A stretch of 28,049 nucleotides of DNA from positions 24,011-52,059 of the forward strand of contig DJQM01000041.1 of the NCBI GenBank assembly GCA_002437585.1, in the 5' to 3' direction. This document shows, one piece after another, positions 13,093 to 19,856 of this stretch. Below the pieces are notes generated by a model, which saw only the letters and a program-made list of their open reading frames with translations, was not told the origin of the DNA and made no database searches. The DNA is from Clostridiales bacterium UBA6386 (GTDB lineage Bacteria; Bacillota; Clostridia; Oscillospirales; Oscillospiraceae). The translations under genes and the position numbers were made by a program. Every line of letters begins with the position of its first letter. Position 1 is the first letter of the stretch.

Positions 13093-13306
13093 TGCGCCAG
13101 TACCCCCTTTCGTAGTAGTGAGCCGTCAGCTCCGCCAGCTCGTTCAGCTGGGTGAGAATGGGCGTAAGCACGGCCATCCGGCGGCGAAGCTGCCACAGCC
13201 TTTCCGGGTCCGTTTCCAGTGCCTCCGCCTGCCGCAGCTGCCGAAGCCGGACGCGCAAAGGCTCCGCCGCCGTAAGGTAAGACGCGCTGATTTCTTCCAG
13301 AGTCAT
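13073..13306 (-). CDS. Small helical protein of unknown function
   Basis: I do not recognise this 77-residue protein. It is rich in Leu, Arg and Glu, predicted mostly helical, and ends in YYERGYWRSEKYTL. I chose the ATG at 13306 because AAAGGAGCG lies just upstream; an extended frame to 13354 has no site. Its ATG overlaps the TGA of the zinc-ribbon gene (ATGA), and its end overlaps the sigma-like gene by 20 bases. All three are therefore probably translated as a unit. It could be a DNA-binding or sigma partner protein. This is inference from context only. Confidence 0.6.
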   Translation of the reverse strand: MTLEEISASYLTAAEPLRVRLRQLRQAEALETDPERLWQLRRRMAVLTPILTQLNELAELTAHYYERGYWRSEKYTL

Positions 13307-13425
13307 AGGACGCTCCTTTCGCAGCGGAAGCAGAAGCCGCCGGGGGCGTAGCATTCTCCGCCGCAGTCCGGGCAGAAGGCGGCGGGCTTCGCCGCCTGGG
13401 GATCAAAAAATAAGGTCGGTTCCAT
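13303..13425 (-). CDS. Tiny zinc-ribbon protein
   Basis: This 40-residue frame has cysteines C18, C21, C25, C32 and C35 in FCPDCGGEC and FCFRCE, a compact zinc ribbon. ATG 13425 follows AAGGAGG by seven bases, a near-ideal ribosome-binding site. The stop overlaps the next start as ATGA. The overlap and the strong site are the main evidence that it is real. Function is unknown. It is first in a three-gene cassette ending in a sigma-region-4-like protein. Confidence 0.65.
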   Translation of the reverse strand: MEPTLFFDPQAAKPAAFCPDCGGECYAPGGFCFRCERSVL

Positions 13426-13451
13426 ATCGTTTCCTCCTTTTGGTTTTCTTC

Positions 13452-13480
13452 ATTGTAGGCGGAAAAACCGCTTTTGTCCT
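13452..13480 (-). promoter_or_regulatory. Possible promoter of the zinc-ribbon/sigma-like cassette
   Basis: On the minus strand AGGACA (13475-13480), 17 bases, TACAAT (13452-13457). The spacer contains GCGG/CCGC inverted repeats. Confidence 0.5.
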
Positions 13481-13528
13481 GCGAACGATATTTGACAGGA
13501 TTCTCTTTCGGTTTTTGCTATCATACCC

Positions 13529-13558
13529 TTGACGGCGCGGCAATTCTTCGGCTATGAT
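13529..13558 (+). promoter_or_regulatory. Promoter of tadA
   Basis: TTGACG (13529-13534), 18 bases, TATGAT (13553-13558), about 28 bases before the ATG. Confidence 0.6.
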
Positions 13559-13585
13559 AACCTTAAAGGTTAAAGGAGGGATATC

Positions 13586-14065
13586 ATGGACGAGGAATGG
13601 ATGCGCGCGGCTCTGGAGCTGGCAAGGGAGGCCTTTGACGCGGGAGAGGTGCCCGTGGGCTGCGTCATCACCCGGAACGGCCGGATCGTCGGCCGGGGTC
13701 GGAACCGCCGGGAGGGGGCAAAAAACGCCCTGGCTCACGCGGAGATCGAGGCCATCGCCGAGGCCTGCGAAGCCCTTGGGGGCTGGCGGCTGTGGGAGTG
13801 CACCCTGTATGTAACGCTGGAGCCTTGCCCCATGTGCGCCGGTGCCATCGTCAACGCCCGGATTCCCCGGGTGGTCTACGGAGCCTCCGACGGGAAATGC
13901 GGTGCCGTCCGGTCGGTCTGCGCCCTTTTTGACATGGGGTTCAATCACCACCCGCAGGTGGAGGCGGGAATCCTGGCGGAAGCATGCGGCGCGCTGCTGA
14001 CGGAATTTTTCCAAAAGCTGCGCCTGGAGCTTCGGACAAGACCCAAATGGCAGCCGAAGCGTTAA
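13586..14065 (+). CDS. tadA: tRNA-specific adenosine deaminase
   Basis: This 159-residue zinc enzyme converts adenosine-34 of tRNA-Arg(ACG) to inosine. H51-A-E53 supplies the first zinc ligand and the catalytic glutamate. PCPMCAGA (residues 80-87, with C81 and C84) gives the other ligands. The length fits the family. ATG 13586 is preceded by AAAGGAGGG. Free-standing cytidine or guanine deaminases are related, but the VPVGCVI and PCPMCAGAIVNARI blocks favour TadA. In several Firmicutes an SRP RNA follows tadA. The structured element found here lacks the conserved SRP loop. Confidence 0.92.
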   Translation: MDEEWMRAALELAREAFDAGEVPVGCVITRNGRIVGRGRNRREGAKNALAHAEIEAIAEACEALGGWRLWECTLYVTLEPCPMCAGAIVNARIPRVVYGASDGKCGAVRSVCALFDMGFNHHPQVEAGILAEACGALLTEFFQKLRLELRTRPKWQPKR

Positions 14066-14131
14066 GGGAAGCTTTCTTTTGAGGCTTTTATGGAAGCTCG
14101 GATTCTATCGGCAAGAGCCGGGAGCGAGAGA

Positions 14132-14270
14132 TTTTGCTTCCGGTCGGGGTTTGGAAAAGGTCGGAATACTGTATGTACCCGCAAGGAGTATGCCACATCC
14201 GTAAGCCGGCTTTCGCTGGCAACGGCTGTGCTATATTTCCCGTTTTTCAAACCGATGACCGGGGGCAAAA
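14132..14270. ncRNA. Unidentified structured element between tadA and spoIIP
   Basis: Bases 14132-14145 pair with 14257-14270 (14 pairs including two T-G). Bases 14148-14158 pair with 14243-14253, giving a rod of about 25 pairs. At the top are a hairpin with ATACT/AGTAT arms and a stem of CACA-CCGT (14194-14204) with ACGG-TGTG that encloses GCCGGC/GCTGGC and loop TTTC. It fits no SRP, 6S or riboswitch consensus that I can recall. The minus strand is also an open frame over 14062-14268, without supporting signals. It could be a small RNA, the spoIIP leader or a palindromic repeat. Confidence 0.5.
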
Positions 14271-14330
14271 GATCCGCTATCCCGCCGCCGACGATTGATT
14301 CAGAGTTTCCATCTAACAGGAGGGGTGCAT

Positions 14331-15290
14331 TTGAAGCAGCTTACCCGGGCACGCCGGGTGGGGATCACCGCGGTGCTCTGCGCCCTGGTTCTGCGGCTCT
14401 GGCTGGGCGGCTGGGGCGGACAAGCCCTGGATTTTCTGACCAGCCCCGACAGCGCGGCCTTTTTTCTATACCTGGAAACCGGACGGGATGTCCGGTTTTC
14501 CCACGCTTTGCCCACCTTTTCCCCGGATTTCATGGAATCTCCCCCGGCGGCGACGGTTCCCACGGAGCCGGTCCTTCCCGATTTTTCGGCGGAGGACGAG
14601 CTGTCCCTCTACTACGCCGCGGCGGTGGAGCCGGACATCGGGAAGCTTCTGTCCCGGCCTTTGGAATGGAATCTGAAGGAAAATCCGCCTTCGGTGCTCA
14701 TCCTTCACACCCACACCACGGAAGGCTACGCCGAGACCCCCGGCTGGCGCACCACGGAAGAATCGGAAAACATGGTCGCCATCGGGGACATCGTGGCCGA
14801 CGGGCTGACCGAGCAGGGGATCGGCGTTCTCCACGATCGGAAGCTTCACGATTACCCCAGCTACAACGGAGCCTATGTAAGAACCCGGAAGTCCCTTGCG
14901 GAATATCTGCGTCAATATCCCAGCATCCGGCTGGTGCTCGACCTCCACCGGGATGCCGCCGGGGAGGGAAGCCGGCAAATGCGCACCCAGGCCACGGTGG
15001 CAGGGGAGCCGTCGGCGCAGCTGATGATCGTCATGGGCACCAATTATGATACTTACCAGGAAAATCTCTCCCTGGGGCTGAAGCTCCACGTCCAGCTGGA
15101 GCGGATGTATCCGGGCATTACCCGACCCCTGCAGCTCCGGGCAGCCCGGTTCAACCAGGATCTGTGCCCAGGCGCCCTGCTCATTGAGATCGGCGCGGCG
15201 GGAAATACCCAGCAAGAAGCCCGGCGGGCGGCGGAAGCCCTGACCCAGGCTCTGGCCGCTCTTGCCCTGGGGACGGAAACAACCCCGTAG
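14331..15290 (+). CDS. spoIIP: Stage II sporulation protein P
   Basis: This 319-residue peptidoglycan hydrolase acts with SpoIID and SpoIIM during forespore engulfment in spore formers. It has an N-terminal membrane anchor (about 10-28). The catalytic domain has the zinc-site motif LHTHTTEGY (H126, E131), DLHRDA (H206) and a late LIEIGAAGN with the conserved glutamate. The start is TTG 14331, since AGGAGGGG lies five bases upstream; an in-frame ATG at 14295 has none. The usual partner gpr is not adjacent. The length is within the family range. Confidence 0.88.
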   Translation: MKQLTRARRVGITAVLCALVLRLWLGGWGGQALDFLTSPDSAAFFLYLETGRDVRFSHALPTFSPDFMESPPAATVPTEPVLPDFSAEDELSLYYAAAVEPDIGKLLSRPLEWNLKENPPSVLILHTHTTEGYAETPGWRTTEESENMVAIGDIVADGLTEQGIGVLHDRKLHDYPSYNGAYVRTRKSLAEYLRQYPSIRLVLDLHRDAAGEGSRQMRTQATVAGEPSAQLMIVMGTNYDTYQENLSLGLKLHVQLERMYPGITRPLQLRAARFNQDLCPGALLIEIGAAGNTQQEARRAAEALTQALAALALGTETTP

Positions 15291-15388
15291 GCACAAGTCC
15301 GCGCCGGCTCCTGCTGCCGCTTTCCCGCGGGTTCCTTCGAATTGCAATTCAAATTGTTTATAATTTCAAAAATCCGGAAAAATAAAGG

Positions 15389-15417
15389 TTGCATTCTGGC
15401 TATATTGATGATATTAT
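15389..15417 (+). promoter_or_regulatory. Promoter of the symporter gene
   Basis: TTGCAT (15389-15394), 17 bases, TATTAT (15412-15417), in an AT-rich stretch about 65 bases before the start. Confidence 0.7.
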
Positions 15418-15480
15418 GAATTTGCATTTGCGGGAAACTTGCTTTTTTGCAAAGGGAAACGAAAAGGAGCGATTCTATTT

Positions 15481-16710
15481 ATGAAGGAAAAGAAAAAACT
15501 GTCCCTGGCGGCGCAGATCTTCATTGCCATGGTGCTGGCCATTGTTGCCGGTCTTCTGATGCAGAGCTGCGCGGATTTCGCAAACAACTACATCAAGCCC
15601 TTCGGCACCATCTTCCTGAACCTGGTCAAATTCATCGTGGTGCCCATTGTCCTGTTCTCCATCATGTGCGGCATTATCTCCATGAGCGACATCCGCAAGG
15701 TTGGCTCCATCGGCCTGAAGACCGTGGTCTTCTACCTGTGTACCACCGCCTTCGCCGTGATCATCGGCCTGGTGGGCGGCAATCTGTTCAAGGGTGCCTT
15801 CCCGGTTGTGGCCACCACCGACCTGACCTATGACGCTTCCGCCGCCACCTCCTTTATGGATACCCTGGTGAATATCTTCCCCTCCAATTTCTTCAAGCCC
15901 ATGGTGGATGCCAACATGCTCCAGGTCATCGTCATGGCCGTGCTGCTGGGCTTCTCCATCATCCTGGTGGGCGAGAAGAACGCCAAGGTGGTCTCCGCCT
16001 TCAATGACCTGAACGACATCTTCATGAAGTGCATGGAGCTGATCCTGAAGCTGTCCCCCATCGGCGTGTTCTGCCTGCTGTGCCCCATCATCGCCAGCAA
16101 CGGCGCGGCCATCATCGGCTCTCTGGCCATGGTGCTGCTGACCGCCTACATCTGCTACATTGTCCACGCCCTGGTGGTGTACTCCCTGACCGTGAAGGCC
16201 ATGGGCGGCATGAGCCCGGCCAAGTTCTTCAAGGGAATGCTCCCCGCCATCATCTTTGCCTTCTCCAGCGCGTCCAGCGTGGGCACTCTGCCCATTAACC
16301 TGGACTGCGTCACCAAGCTGGGTGCCAAGAAGGAGGTCGCTTCCTTCGTCCTGCCCCTGGGCGCCACCATCAACATGGACGGCACCGCCATCTATCAGGG
16401 CGTGTGCGCCATCTTCATCGCCGCCTGCTACGGCATTCAGCTGACCCTGCCCCAGATGCTGACCATCGTGCTGACCGCGACCCTGGCCTCCATCGGCACC
16501 GCGGGCGTGCCCGGCGCGGGCATGGTGATGCTGGCCATGGTGCTGACCTCCGTTGGCCTGCCGGTGGACGGCATTGCTCTGGTCGCCGGTGTTGACCGGA
16601 TCTTCGACATGGGTCGTACCACCGTCAACATCACCGGCGACGCGGCCTGCGCCGTCATCGTCTCCAACATGGAGGAAAAGAAGGAGCAGAAGCTGGCCGC
16701 CGGAAAGTAA
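15481..16710 (+). CDS. Dicarboxylate/amino acid:cation symporter (DAACS family)
   Basis: This 409-residue integral membrane transporter belongs to the GltP/SstT/DctA family and imports acidic amino acids, serine/threonine or C4-dicarboxylates with Na+ or H+. Seen motifs are the serine-rich re-entrant loop (SSASSVGTLP), the NMDGT cation site (298-302), the hairpin segment AGVPGAGMVM, and DMGRTTVNITGD (376-387) of TM8. The substrate cannot be assigned. ATG 15481 follows AAAAGGAG at slightly long spacing. It appears monocistronic, with its own promoter and a terminator-like hairpin overlapping the stop. Confidence 0.93.
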   Translation: MKEKKKLSLAAQIFIAMVLAIVAGLLMQSCADFANNYIKPFGTIFLNLVKFIVVPIVLFSIMCGIISMSDIRKVGSIGLKTVVFYLCTTAFAVIIGLVGGNLFKGAFPVVATTDLTYDASAATSFMDTLVNIFPSNFFKPMVDANMLQVIVMAVLLGFSIILVGEKNAKVVSAFNDLNDIFMKCMELILKLSPIGVFCLLCPIIASNGAAIIGSLAMVLLTAYICYIVHALVVYSLTVKAMGGMSPAKFFKGMLPAIIFAFSSASSVGTLPINLDCVTKLGAKKEVASFVLPLGATINMDGTAIYQGVCAIFIAACYGIQLTLPQMLTIVLTATLASIGTAGVPGAGMVMLAMVLTSVGLPVDGIALVAGVDRIFDMGRTTVNITGDAACAVIVSNMEEKKEQKLAAGK

Positions 16711-16731
16711 CGGCCGCGTCCGGCGGTTTTT
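16709..16731 (+). terminator. Terminator of the symporter gene
   Basis: AAC-G-GCCG and CGGC-G-GTT form a stem with one mismatch around loop CGTC, followed by TTT. It begins within the stop codon. Confidence 0.5.
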
Positions 16732-16768
16732 ACAAAAAGGGGTAAGTGCTGTTTTTCCCGAAACCTGC

Positions 16769-16796
16769 TTGCGTTTGCCGGTTTCTGTGCTATCAT
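16769..16796 (+). promoter_or_regulatory. Promoter of the two-TM protein gene
   Basis: TTGCGT (16769-16774), 16 bases, TATCAT (16791-16796), 44 bases before the start. Confidence 0.55.
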
Positions 16797-16840
16797 GACA
16801 GTAGTGCCCCCAAAAATATGGAAAGCTGGAGGAATTACAC

Positions 16841-17119
16841 ATGGAAAATCCGATTCTTGACTCCGAGTATGTACCCCCCTATGCCCAGAAAAATACGGAT
16901 ATGTCCGTTGGCGACTGGGTGGCTACCCTGATCCTGACGGCCATTCCCCTGGTGGGCTTCATCTGCCTGATCGTCTGGGCGGTGAGCAGCTCCCCGGAGA
17001 AGCGTTCCCGGAAAAATTGGGCCATTGCCCAGTTCATCATCACGCTGGTTATCCTTGTGCTGACCGTCGTGCTGATTGCGGTCTACGGCGCGTCCATCGC
17101 GGCACTGATGCGTTATTAA
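16841..17119 (+). CDS. Small two-TM membrane protein of unknown function
   Basis: This 92-residue protein has a polar N-terminus (MENPILDSEYVPPYAQKN) and a helix at about 25-48. A basic loop SSPEKRSRKNWA follows, then a second helix at about 62-88. The positively charged loop between the helices suggests that both ends face outward. ATG 16841 follows GGAGGAA. It has its own promoter and terminator and is therefore a stand-alone gene. I cannot assign a function. Confidence 0.75.
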   Translation: MENPILDSEYVPPYAQKNTDMSVGDWVATLILTAIPLVGFICLIVWAVSSSPEKRSRKNWAIAQFIITLVILVLTVVLIAVYGASIAALMRY

Positions 17120-17126
17120 GTCCACA

Positions 17127-17153
17127 CCCCCGGTCTGATAACCAGGCCGGGGG
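17127..17153 (+). terminator. Terminator of the two-TM protein gene
   Basis: An 11-base stem (CCCCCGGTCTG with CAGGCCGGGGG, one T-G pair), loop ATAAC, followed by CTTTGGTTTT. Confidence 0.8.
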
Positions 17154-17266
17154 CTTTGGTTTTCCGTTGGCAACGTTGACGTGCCCATACGAAAACCAGC
17201 GAAATAATACGAAAAGCATTTACATAACGTGGTTCCATAATCTTATTCCCGATTCTTCCCCAGGAG

Positions 17267-17320
17267 TTTTCCACATTCTCCACAGGTTTCTCCACAGGCT
17301 TTTCCGGAAAAGCTGTGGAA
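17267..17320. other. Cluster of DnaA-box-like 9-mers
   Basis: TTTTCCACA (17267-17275), TTCTCCACA (17276-17284) and TTCTCCACA (17288-17296) lie in direct repeat, followed by an inverted CTGTGGAA (17313-17320). Each differs by one base from the DnaA box TTATCCACA. An imperfect palindrome around CTTTTCCGGAAAAG lies within. Confidence 0.35.
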
Positions 17321-17349
17321 TTGGAAGGGGCTTCTCCCTGGTATCGAAA

Positions 17350-17383
17350 AAACTCCACAGCTTTACCGGAAGCTGTGGAGTTT
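17350..17383 (-). terminator. Terminator of the acyl-ACP thioesterase gene
   Basis: A perfect 14-base stem (AAACTCCACAGCTT with 17370-17383) and a six-base loop, with a T run on the minus strand. Confidence 0.85.
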
Positions 17384-17401
17384 CTTTTGTTTACATAACA
17401 A

Positions 17402-18136
17402 CTACGCAAACAGGAGTCGTGCAGAAAATACCCGGGTTTGCTGGTCTTCATCCTGCCGGTGGGCATCCATGTACAGGCAGCCGGTCTCCGGAAAATCCCA
17501 CCGAAGCTCCAGCTGCTGGCCCTCCCGGGCCTCGCTGAGATAGCAGACGGTAAACTCCCGGATTTCGTGATCCTTGTGGTAGCCGCTGGGGATCAGATCA
17601 CAGATCCAGTCTAAGTACCGGCAATTGTTCATGTGGCCGTTCCGATCCAGATCGGTGAAGCAGACCTGACGGCTGCGGGCGTTTTTCAGCAGCTTGGCGG
17701 GCAGCCCCAGGGGTACCGTCAGCTCGTTGCCCCGGAGGGTGCCCACCAGGGAAATGCCGCTTTTTCCCGGAAGGATCATGTTCCGGGTGTCCAGATCCAT
17801 CAGCACCCACAGGCTAATGGAGCGGAAAACCTCCCGCCCTGCCCCGTCATAGGCAACCATCGACCGTGGGAAGGCTACCCTTGTGGGGGGCATGGGCCAG
17901 GTTTCCACATGAACGGTCTCCCCCAGCCGGGGAAGCCGGGTGACCTGCACCTTGTGCCGGGTCACCGCCCAGAACATCCGCTGCCGGACAAGCACGTCAT
18001 AGCCGACGGTCAGCTCGGTGCTGTGCATCCCCGCCACCTCCTGGGCGAAGGACAGAATCCGGGATGGCAGAAGACGGCCAAAGCAGTCCACATCCCGCTC
18101 GGTGATTTCAAAATTTGTCTGATAAATGGGTTCCAT
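17402..18136 (-). CDS. Acyl-ACP thioesterase (FatA/FatB-like)
   Basis: This 244-residue protein of the hot-dog-fold acyl-ACP thioesterase family releases fatty acids from acyl carrier protein. It has two tandem hot-dog domains. The N-terminal one carries ITERDVDCFGRLLPSRIL and VTRHKVQV. The C-terminal one carries DLDRNGHMNNCRYLDW, the conserved N-x-H-x-N segment near the active site. I chose ATG 18136 behind GCGAGG over an upstream TTG. It is a single gene with its own terminator. Chain-length preference is not readable. Confidence 0.88.
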   Translation of the reverse strand: MEPIYQTNFEITERDVDCFGRLLPSRILSFAQEVAGMHSTELTVGYDVLVRQRMFWAVTRHKVQVTRLPRLGETVHVETWPMPPTRVAFPRSMVAYDGAGREVFRSISLWVLMDLDTRNMILPGKSGISLVGTLRGNELTVPLGLPAKLLKNARSRQVCFTDLDRNGHMNNCRYLDWICDLIPSGYHKDHEIREFTVCYLSEAREGQQLELRWDFPETGCLYMDAHRQDEDQQTRVFSARLLFA

Positions 18137-18235
18137 GTAGATAAGACCTCGCAATGTGTTGAAATTATTCGTGTTTTTGTGTGATTGATGAAAAATCAGG
18201 AAATACAGACTTTACCTTTTATTTTCAGTTTCTCA

Positions 18236-18263
18236 GAGACTTTTGGTGCTGAACCCTCCGGGG
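18236..18263 (+). repeat. Repeat B, copy 3
   Basis: GAGACTTTTGGTGCTGAACC then CTCCGGGG, matching 10122-10154 at most positions. Confidence 0.65.
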
Positions 18264-18365
18264 ATTCCCTCCGGCCACAATCCCCGGACATTCCGAGAAC
18301 GAATCGAGAGCTTGTAGGGGCCGATGCCCTCATCGACCCGTCCTAATAAACAGTGGTGCATACTA

Positions 18366-18556
18366 CGGGTCAATGTGGGCATTGACCCCTACGGATTCTT
18401 ATGAAGCTTTTCTAAACTGGGAAGTATTCTTTGCTCTCATCCGTCTCGCGCTTGCGGGAGACGGGTGAGCCACCTATCCATTATGGTATGATTGCCAGTG
18501 GCAATCATCGATATTTTCATTCGCCGCGCGGAGCACCACACTGGCTCGCAATGACA
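18366..18556 (+). repeat. Repeat A, copy 2
   Basis: The first 79 bases are almost identical to 70-148. The palindromic module around ATTGCCAGTGGCAAT and the CTGGCTCGCAATGACA end are shared with the other copies, but one REP arm is missing. Confidence 0.8.
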
Positions 18557-18575
18557 TGGCTTTTCGACAGTCACG

Positions 18576-19844
18576 CTAACCCTGACTGGGAATGTCCTCC
18601 TGAAGGGTCAGCGCAAGCCGGTACTGCTGACCCCGGCGGTAGAGAATGGCCTCCACCTGCTGGCCTACCTCGCAGTCATAAATGGCGGCTTTCAGGTCGT
18701 CCAGGCTGGTGATCCGGGTATCGCCCAGATACAGCAGCATGTCCCCCACCTGAACGCCCTGCCGGGCTGCGTCGCTGTCCGCGTCCACCTGGGTAATATA
18801 CAGCCCCGCCGGCATCCGGTAGTAGTGCTGATAGAAGTTGGACAGTGCCTCGCCGGTGATCCCCAGGGTGGGACGGCCGGACACATAGCCCTGGGCGATG
18901 ATCTGATCCACGATCTCCTTGACCTGGGTGCTGGGGATGGCGAAGCCCAGACCCTCCACCCCGGCATCGTCGGTAAACGCGCCGATTTTGATGGTGTTGA
19001 TGCCGATGACCTGGCCGTAGCAGTTGATCAGCGGCCCGCCGGAGTTGCCGGAGTTCAGGGCGGCGTTGGTCTGGATCAGGGTCATGGTGCGGCCGTTGAC
19101 CTCCACGTCCCGGTTGATGGCGGAGACAATGCCGTTGGTATAGGTGCCCCGGAACTCCACCCCCAGAGGATCGCCGATGGCCACCACCGTGTCCCCCACC
19201 CGCAGGCTGTCGGAATTGCCGAACTTGGCGGCGGTGAGATCCTGGGCGTCGATGTGCAGCACCGCCAGATCGGACACCGCGTCATAGCCCACGGTCCGGG
19301 CGGTGAAGGTCCGGTCGTCGGTGAGCAGCACGGTGATCTCCTTGGCGCCGCTGATGACGTGGAAGTTGGTCACGAGATATCCGTCGGCGGAGAGAACCAC
19401 CCCGGTGCCGGTGGACGTGCTCCGGCTGCCCGCGCAGGAAATGGAGACCACCGAGGGAATATTATTGGCGTAGATTTCCTGCAGGGAAAGGCCGCCCCCT
19501 TCCGGAATGGTGTCCACGCCCTTGGGGGCTGCCTGCAGATCCATGGTACATCCGGCAAGGGCGGAGGACTCCGCCTGGGCAGCGGCGGCCGCCGGCTCCC
19601 GGGTTTCCGGGACGGTTTCCTCGGTGGTGAAGGAAATGGCCAGCTCCTGGTGGGAATCCTCCCGGCTGAGCTTCTGGAACAGTCGGATATTCAGAACGCC
19701 CAGCACGGTAACGATGCCGCACAGGAAGATAATGAAAATCAGCAGCAGAGCAATCAGTGCCCCCCGGTTCTTCGGCGGCTCGGTGGGGCCTGTGTAATAG
19801 GTGTTGTCATTCCACTCAGGATAGTTGCGATTGCGTTCGTTCAT
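18576..19844 (-). CDS. htrA: HtrA/DegP-like membrane-anchored serine protease with PDZ domain
   Basis: This 422-residue trypsin-like protease acts in extracytoplasmic protein quality control. A cytosolic tail is followed by a membrane helix (about 30-52) and a low-complexity Ala/Glu linker. The protease domain has triad H162 (TNFHV), D192 (SDLAVL) and S268 (NSGNSGGPL). One PDZ domain follows (about 320-415). It starts 12 bases after the histidine kinase stop and is co-transcribed with it. This is consistent with envelope-stress control like that of WalRK- and CssRS-linked HtrA proteins in other Firmicutes. Confidence 0.93.
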   Translation of the reverse strand: MNERNRNYPEWNDNTYYTGPTEPPKNRGALIALLLIFIIFLCGIVTVLGVLNIRLFQKLSREDSHQELAISFTTEETVPETREPAAAAAQAESSALAGCTMDLQAAPKGVDTIPEGGGLSLQEIYANNIPSVVSISCAGSRSTSTGTGVVLSADGYLVTNFHVISGAKEITVLLTDDRTFTARTVGYDAVSDLAVLHIDAQDLTAAKFGNSDSLRVGDTVVAIGDPLGVEFRGTYTNGIVSAINRDVEVNGRTMTLIQTNAALNSGNSGGPLINCYGQVIGINTIKIGAFTDDAGVEGLGFAIPSTQVKEIVDQIIAQGYVSGRPTLGITGEALSNFYQHYYRMPAGLYITQVDADSDAARQGVQVGDMLLYLGDTRITSLDDLKAAIYDCEVGQQVEAILYRRGQQYRLALTLQEDIPSQG

Positions 19845-19856
19845 AGGGTACCTCGG

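Larger units (their letters stand above)
18137..18575. other. Intergenic region with composite repeats
   Basis: No gene is seen. It holds repeat B copy 3 (18236-18263), a hairpin GGGCCGATG/CATCGACCC (about 18318-18340) and repeat A copy 2 (18366-18556). A TGTGATTGAT at about 18180 recalls 8803-8812, but the match is short. Confidence 0.7.

Noticed and set aside
12784..13425. Prophage remnant
   Set aside because: The sigma-like cassette alone is phage-like. No integrase, structural or lysis genes and no attachment-site repeats were seen around it.
14062..14268. Minus-strand frame of 68 codons through the structured element
   Set aside because: No ribosome-binding site or recognisable domain. 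The palindromic folding explains the sequence better, though the frame is recorded because it may be called as a gene elsewhere.
14132..14270. SRP RNA after tadA
   Set aside because: The conserved apical GGTCAGG and GGAAGG motifs of SRP RNA are missing.
15475..16842. A 455-codon open frame on the minus strand
   Set aside because: It is antisense to the symporter gene, extremely His/Gly/Asp-rich and without homology or start signals. It is a shadow frame.
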